Shown piece after piece: positions 58,819 through 64,000 of a stretch of DNA of 64,000 nucleotides. The stretch is from Bigelowiella natans CCMP2755 (taxonomy: Eukaryota; Cercozoa; Chlorarachniophyceae). Below the pieces are notes generated by a model, which was not told where the DNA came from, did no database searches, and was given only the letters and a program-made list of their open reading frames with translations. A program made the position numbers and the translations under genes. The stretch lies in the NCBI GenBank assembly GCA_000320545.1, contig ADNK01003276.1:85001-149000 (forward strand). The letters run 5' to 3'. Each line of letters begins with the position of its first letter. The first letter of the stretch is position 1.

Positions 58819-60251
58819 ACGCATAGGATGTGTTCACTACATCCCCGATGTCTTTCATCTACTGCTACTACTACTGCTACTACTACTACTACCACGATTA
58901 CTCTACCCGAGAAACGAGATGGCAAGCACAATTGCCGTGATGGAGGTCCATGTTACAGTAATGAGCATAACCTGTTTTGCGAATGAATGAGATGTCCGCA
59001 CTCACATCAAGAAGATGAGAGAGGAAGATGACTACGCAACAATAGGAAGTGCGAGCACGTAGCAGCAGCAGCAGTAGTAGTATTAGTAGTAGTAGCAGCT
59101 GTTGTAGTAGTACCCTGTACTGGACTGTAAAAACAAGGCACGAGAACACCAGAGTTCCGAACACGTAGAGGCCTCCCAAATCCGTCTGTGAGGGAGAGTG
59201 GCGGTGGGGGGAGGTGGTAAGAGATGACATTTTCATATGCATCATCATAAGCACCAGCTAATCATGAACAATGAGTAGAAATCTTTGTTACTTTTATACT
59301 TTAAAATCACGCACACATACATATATCATTTACTTTTATACATTAAATTTACGCACACACACACACACACACACACATAAGTCTTTTTCTTTTGATACAA
59401 AATTTATTTCCCAAGATTCGCAGCCCGCAGCAACAATAAACCCCCAAAAAACCCGACCTGATCCAATCCAAAATAAGAGAAATACGGCCAGAAGACGACG
59501 ATGAGAGAGTGAACGATGGCAACGGCCAGAAGACGACGATGAGAGAGTGAACGATGGCAAGGAGAATGTATTGGATGATGATGCGGGAATTCAGATCCAG
59601 GTTCAGCCGCTGAATAGATGGATAATCGCAGGAAGTTAGTTTTTTTTCACAATGTTGATGTCAAAGTGCTATGCTCCTCTTCTACGCAATGTTACGATAA
59701 ATCACCACAACCACAACCACAACCACAACCACAACCACAACCACCTCCACCATCATCATCATCATCATCATCATGGTGATATTCGCCATCAGAACTACAT
59801 ATCTCTATCACACAAACAACCCCACCCCAGTCATGTAGAGCGCAGGGAACATTTCCACAGTTTCTGAACGGACGTCTTGATCCAAGCAGCCGACGGCGCA
59901 TATAGGAAGCATCGTGTGTATGTTGAAACTTGTGTATACCTTTCAGGTATAATGATGATGACGACGACGATGAAGATGATGATGAGTAAGACGCATCACG
60001 TAAAGCGACAACATTATCTGCAACCATTGAATTTCTTTTGAATTACCCACGAATCGTAAAGGGACGTGCCAGAAAAGCCAGTGGTGAAAGAGAAGTAAAG
60101 TAATGTGAGCGTCAAGCAGAAGTTCTTGTAGAAGACGTACGTGATCACCTGATGACGAGTTGTTTGTTGTCACAGGGATGAATCAATTCGGCAATCTTCA
60201 AGATAAATACACAACCACACGCTCGTGTCCTCGGATGGTGATAATGATGTC

Positions 60252-60323
<72 letters not shown>

Positions 60324-60721
60324 AAACTACACAACCACAACAACAACAACAGCAAAAACCCTACAACTAATAACAATAGTGAAAAACATCGAGATGAACT
60401 TCAAGCTGCGTGGCAAGATTACTTTGCATATTCTTCGGTAGTTCCACCGCCCGTGTACAAGCAGAAGGCGCTGCAGATACTTAAATCTGACAGAATGTTC
60501 ATGCAAAGATATTTTGATGACTGGTAGGAACCAATACAACTTCAGTACGACGAAGAGTGGCTGACGGCATGTCTTGTACGACAGCAAACAAACGTCAAAG
60601 TATTGAAAGGGGGAAAGAATCACTAAGATCACATGCACATACACCAAGGGACTCACGATGTACCTAGAAATTGAAAAATCTGACACATTGGCCGCTTGCT
60701 GCCCTTCGTTTCCTGATAAGG

Positions 60722-60759
<38 letters not shown>

Positions 60760-60828
60760 CATATGTATTGTGTAGGAATCCTGATAATCATCAACATTAT
60801 CGTAAGCATAGACACAACCATCCACGTG

Positions 60829-60861
<33 letters not shown>

Positions 60862-60956
60862 AGTCTGTGCGTACTACTACCGCTGATGCCAACTCCGACA
60901 TGCGCCCTTTGAATCATAGTAACCTATGGGAAAGAGCAAATTCGCAAACACAATTA

Positions 60957-60999
<43 letters not shown>

Positions 61000-61669
61000 C
61001 TAGCTGATTTCTGGTTGTTATATTACTACAACTACTACTACTAATACTGCTACAAACATCGTTAGCCCCGTCCCCAATTGCAAGAGTGATAGGCTCAGGC
61101 TTGATGCCCTGTCGCACCTGAGAAGAACAAAGGAACAAGCACAGCGCAGTGATAGTAGTTGGAGAGAAAAATCAATTTAGCAAATTTTTGGTTGAAAGTG
61201 TACTTAGCTTTCGGATGTCGATGTTCATCAGCAGCAGGTACTCCTCCTCCTCCTCCTCCTCCTCCTCCTCCTCCTATTACTATTACTATTACTACTACTA
61301 TTACTACTACTATTACTACTACTACTACTTCTGCTGCAACTACTACTACCATCTCGACAAGGAGCGACTTTTGCAGAGGACTGACCCTGCACGCAATCAC
61401 AACCTATAGTGTCGTCGGAAGAAGAAGAAGAAGAAGAAGAAGAAACAGCGCCATATAAGATGATAAGCGTGGAAGAGGAAGAGGAAGTGGTTGCTCGATG
61501 ATAACGTGATGATGCTGCTGCTGCGGCTGGCTACCTTGCACGCCATTCCCAGCTCAAGCAGCATGTTTCGTCGGATCTCGTGTTCCATGATGTGGGTTAG
61601 TGTTGGCCCCGTGATAACTAATCCCATATTCTTCAGGCTGATCTGTAACACACACACATACACAAACAT

Positions 61670-61707
<38 letters not shown>

Positions 61708-62248
61708 CACGCAAACACGAAGGTATTAGGGCCATTTTGGCCTTCTCCTATGTTTATTGCCATGCATGCTACGAGGTGTGAGCTGCTACTACCACCTTAT
61801 TGATCTCTACTAAGCTCTGCTGCATACCCACTTTAGCGTCAGCGCCATTATCTGCATAATAATATTTATTATATTGGATTTGGGGGGAGGAAAAGGAGAG
61901 GGGGAAAGCCGGGGTGGGGGGAATTAGCCAGGCTCTGCAACAACATACCATCGTCTGATAGATCTCGTAGTTGCTGTACCTGCGGTTAGCAAATACTTGA
62001 GAATCACATCTCCCAATCTTTAAACAAGCATTATTACTGCTACTACTACTACTACAACTACTACTACTACCAGGCGTTCCAAACGAAGGTTTATCTTGTC
62101 GGGCTGTGTTTCAGTGATCTTGATGACTTTCATGTCAGGGACCAGAACTTTGCAGCTGTAACCTGTAGGTGAGAGGAAAGTAAAAATCATAAATAGGTTA
62201 TATATCTTCTCCCCTTTCCGCCTCCCCCTCTCTCTCGCATGCACACGA

Positions 62249-62289
<41 letters not shown>

Positions 62290-62902
62290 GTTGAAGCATG
62301 AAGAAACTCGAGCGTGAGTGTCCACTGACCGATATTGATAGCGGTTTCAACCTTATCGCCAGTTAATACCCAAAGCTTTATTCCAGCCTCAGCAAGATTG
62401 GAAATAGTCTTTGCTACATCCTCCTGCAGCTTATCCTCAATTGCAGTCACTCCAAGGACCTCAATGTTCTTTTCGATCTCCTCTGCACACTCCTCAAGAA
62501 GCTGCTTGCGATTATCTCCAACTGACAGTGAAGGGAGGAAAAACAATGGAAGGAGCACGTCGTCGTTCAGGTTGGTATCATGCAGAATGAGAGGAGGGCT
62601 AGTCGCTGTCTCATTCAAAACAGGGTACCTGTTGTAGCAGCGTTATCGTACTTCTGCTTCCAAGCCTTGAACTCCTCATTTGAGAGCTTTCCTGTTAAAA
62701 AATGATTGTGATAGTAATCTCATGATGATGCCGGGAGCGCAATGGCGATGAGGAGTGGCTTGTTGATGTGATAAGAAAGTCATAGAATGCATCTTTTGCA
62801 CAATCCATACGATTATTAGGCTGAATCTTACTTCTTCCCACAAGCAATGTCCGAAGACCCTCTGTCGAGTAGCTGTATATGGATGTAACACGAACGTATC
62901 CA

Positions 62903-62938
<36 letters not shown>

Positions 62939-64000
62939 CGTGCATATGCTACTCAAAACAATACCTATTCAGGTGGTTGTTCAACATCTTCTGATCGGTT
63001 GTCTTCTCATCACAACGATCGAAGATAACGTTATCAGCTCCCTAAAGTCAATCAGACAGTTAGAATAACCCATCGATTTTGCTCAGTGAGATGACGCCGC
63101 ATAGAAAGATGTTTGAGTGGCTTGAGACCGTCACAACGGGGCACAACACACCGCACAATCAGCAGCTGCAACAACATATTTATGCACTTACGATATGCAC
63201 TACTACGTCCATCCTACCTTGATGAGGAGCTCGTAGCTACCATCAGGCATCTTTGCGACGACAGACATTCTACGTGTATGCACGATATTTGTGAATGCGT
63301 GATGAAAGAAAGGAGATTGATAGAGAAAGTGCGGAGTGATTTGTACATATGTGTGTGATGATACCCCTTTGATTTTCAGGAGAGGTATACTTGGTGTTGT
63401 TATGAGTTAACGACTGCTACGACGGCAACAATGATGACGACGACATCGAAGATGAGGACCAACCTTTTCCTTTTTGAGTTGAAGGAGTTAATAGCTTCGA
63501 TCTGGTATGTCCTCGGTTTGTTCTCCCACGCAACTGTAACCTCCACCTGCTCACCACGCCTCGTATTGAACCTTTGAGGACAATGAAGACAATAATAGTT
63601 ATTTTGAGTGTGCGAAGGAGGTCAGGAAAGATTCAGCTTGAGCACGTGTGATGTGTGCTGTGCTGTCGCATGAGTGGAGTTTCAACGCGCGTTCTTACCT
63701 GTATCCAACTTCAGCCGCGCCATCAACAAGCGCTGCCTCGTCGGGACTCTCCGCTTGATATGCCTGATGATGCAGGATTTGTGTAAAAAGATCAATTTCA
63801 TATATTCTACTTCTCTCTTCCTCTCCCCTCTCCTTCACCCAGCCTTTGGTAGTACCCCCTCTTTATCAGTCACGACGGTGTGGGAGACTGCCAAAACCTT
63901 TTAGTTAGATTAAGGAGGAGAAGGAGGGAAAAACATGGCCCGAAAACACTTATTAGGCTTATCAGACACTCGCAACAAATCTTTTGGAACGAAAAGATTA
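56777..64000 (-). CDS. P4-ATPase (phospholipid flippase), 5' end outside window
   Basis: Exons in order from 64000: [19 protein letters not shown] (about 63900), [19 protein letters not shown] (63760-63700), [17 protein letters not shown] (about 63270), [13 protein letters not shown] (about 62870), [20 protein letters not shown] (62390-62330), [16 protein letters not shown] (about 61640), [15 protein letters not shown] (about 61395), [11 protein letters not shown] (about 61085), [29 protein letters not shown] (about 60540). These are the nucleotide-binding and phosphorylation-domain motifs of P4-ATPases. Membrane exons then follow ([20 protein letters not shown] at about 58760; [13 protein letters not shown] at about 58120). 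The C-terminus has [15 protein letters not shown] (57172-57075) and a last exon 56866-56777 ending TAG. P4-ATPases flip aminophospholipids to the cytosolic leaflet. The DKTGT phosphorylation site and N-terminus lie beyond 64000. One exon (59609-59458) carries a frame-breaking duplication. Confidence 0.88.
57567..57602. repeat. (GA)n, CT on the ATPase sense strand
   Basis: Intronic. Similar tracts in the same orientation lie at 58571-58601 and 62249-62285. Confidence 0.95.
58275..58322. repeat. (CA)n(CG)n, GT-rich on the ATPase sense strand
   Basis: CA tract to about 58307 followed by alternating CG to 58321. Other CA tracts in ATPase introns lie at about 58529-58570, 59353-59379, 60287-60320, 61667-61706 and 62905-62936. 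The opposite orientation is seen only at 58777-58815. Confidence 0.9.
58453..58496. repeat. (GAGGAT)n minisatellite
   Basis: About seven tandem six-base units in an ATPase-gene intron. Confidence 0.9.
59485..59560. repeat. Perfect 38-bp tandem duplication inside a P4-ATPase exon
   Basis: Bases 59485-59522 and 59523-59560 are identical. They lie within the exon 59609-59458. Both flanking introns are phase 0, and the exon is 152 nt with the duplication but 114 nt (38 codons) without it. Confidence 0.95.
60725..60758. repeat. (TA)n microsatellite
   Basis: ATPase intron. A second TA tract lies at about 60960-60997. Confidence 0.9.

Noticed and set aside
1-64000. CRISPR array, prokaryotic operon or prophage
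   Set aside because: Repeats are simple-sequence tracts without unique spacers of constant length, and genes have introns and eukaryotic domains.

Overview
This is eukaryotic nuclear DNA. The genes are split by many GT-AG introns, the introns and spacers are full of microsatellites, and the proteins belong to eukaryote-only families: a VEFS-box Polycomb protein, an REJ/GPS receptor, a P4-ATPase with a CDC50 subunit, a Rab-like GTPase with a PH domain, and AP2 and Zn2Cys6 DNA-binding proteins. AP2 domains together with a Zn2Cys6 domain fit a unicellular alga or related protist, such as a stramenopile or another secondary alga, better than an animal, plant or fungus. That placement is an inference and is weak. 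There are no prokaryotic operons, CRISPR arrays or rRNA genes.

Left part (1-19000). A disordered protein tail runs in from the left edge. It is followed by a 1456-codon intronless ORF on the minus strand with two AP2-like domains and a C-terminal zinc ribbon; a small multi-exon helical-repeat protein (minus); a SAM-dependent methyltransferase gene (plus); a foldback (inverted-repeat) element; a Zn2Cys6 regulator (minus); and a divergent Rab-like GTPase with a PH domain (plus). The spacers are unusually rich in CTAG and TGCA.

Middle (19000-41600). A secreted or membrane-anchored NHL-repeat protein (minus) lies head to head with an unrecognised multi-exon gene (plus). Then comes the most striking gene, about 12 kb long. 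It encodes a signal peptide, RCC1-type repeats, a Thr/Pro/Ser linker, an REJ region, a GPS motif, about six membrane segments, an acidic cytosolic stretch and a PDZ-like C-terminus.

Right part (43500-64000). A SUZ12-type PRC2 subunit (plus) is followed by two tandem minus-strand genes, a P4-ATPase (5' end outside the window) and, only 381 bp downstream, a CDC50/LEM3 protein. These families form the two subunits of lipid flippases, so catalytic and chaperone subunits appear to be linked. One ATPase exon carries a perfect 38-bp tandem duplication that breaks its reading frame.

Exon borders were read by eye from splice signals, reading-frame phase and family motifs. Multi-exon entries are given as outer spans, and the 5' and 3' ends of several are approximate.
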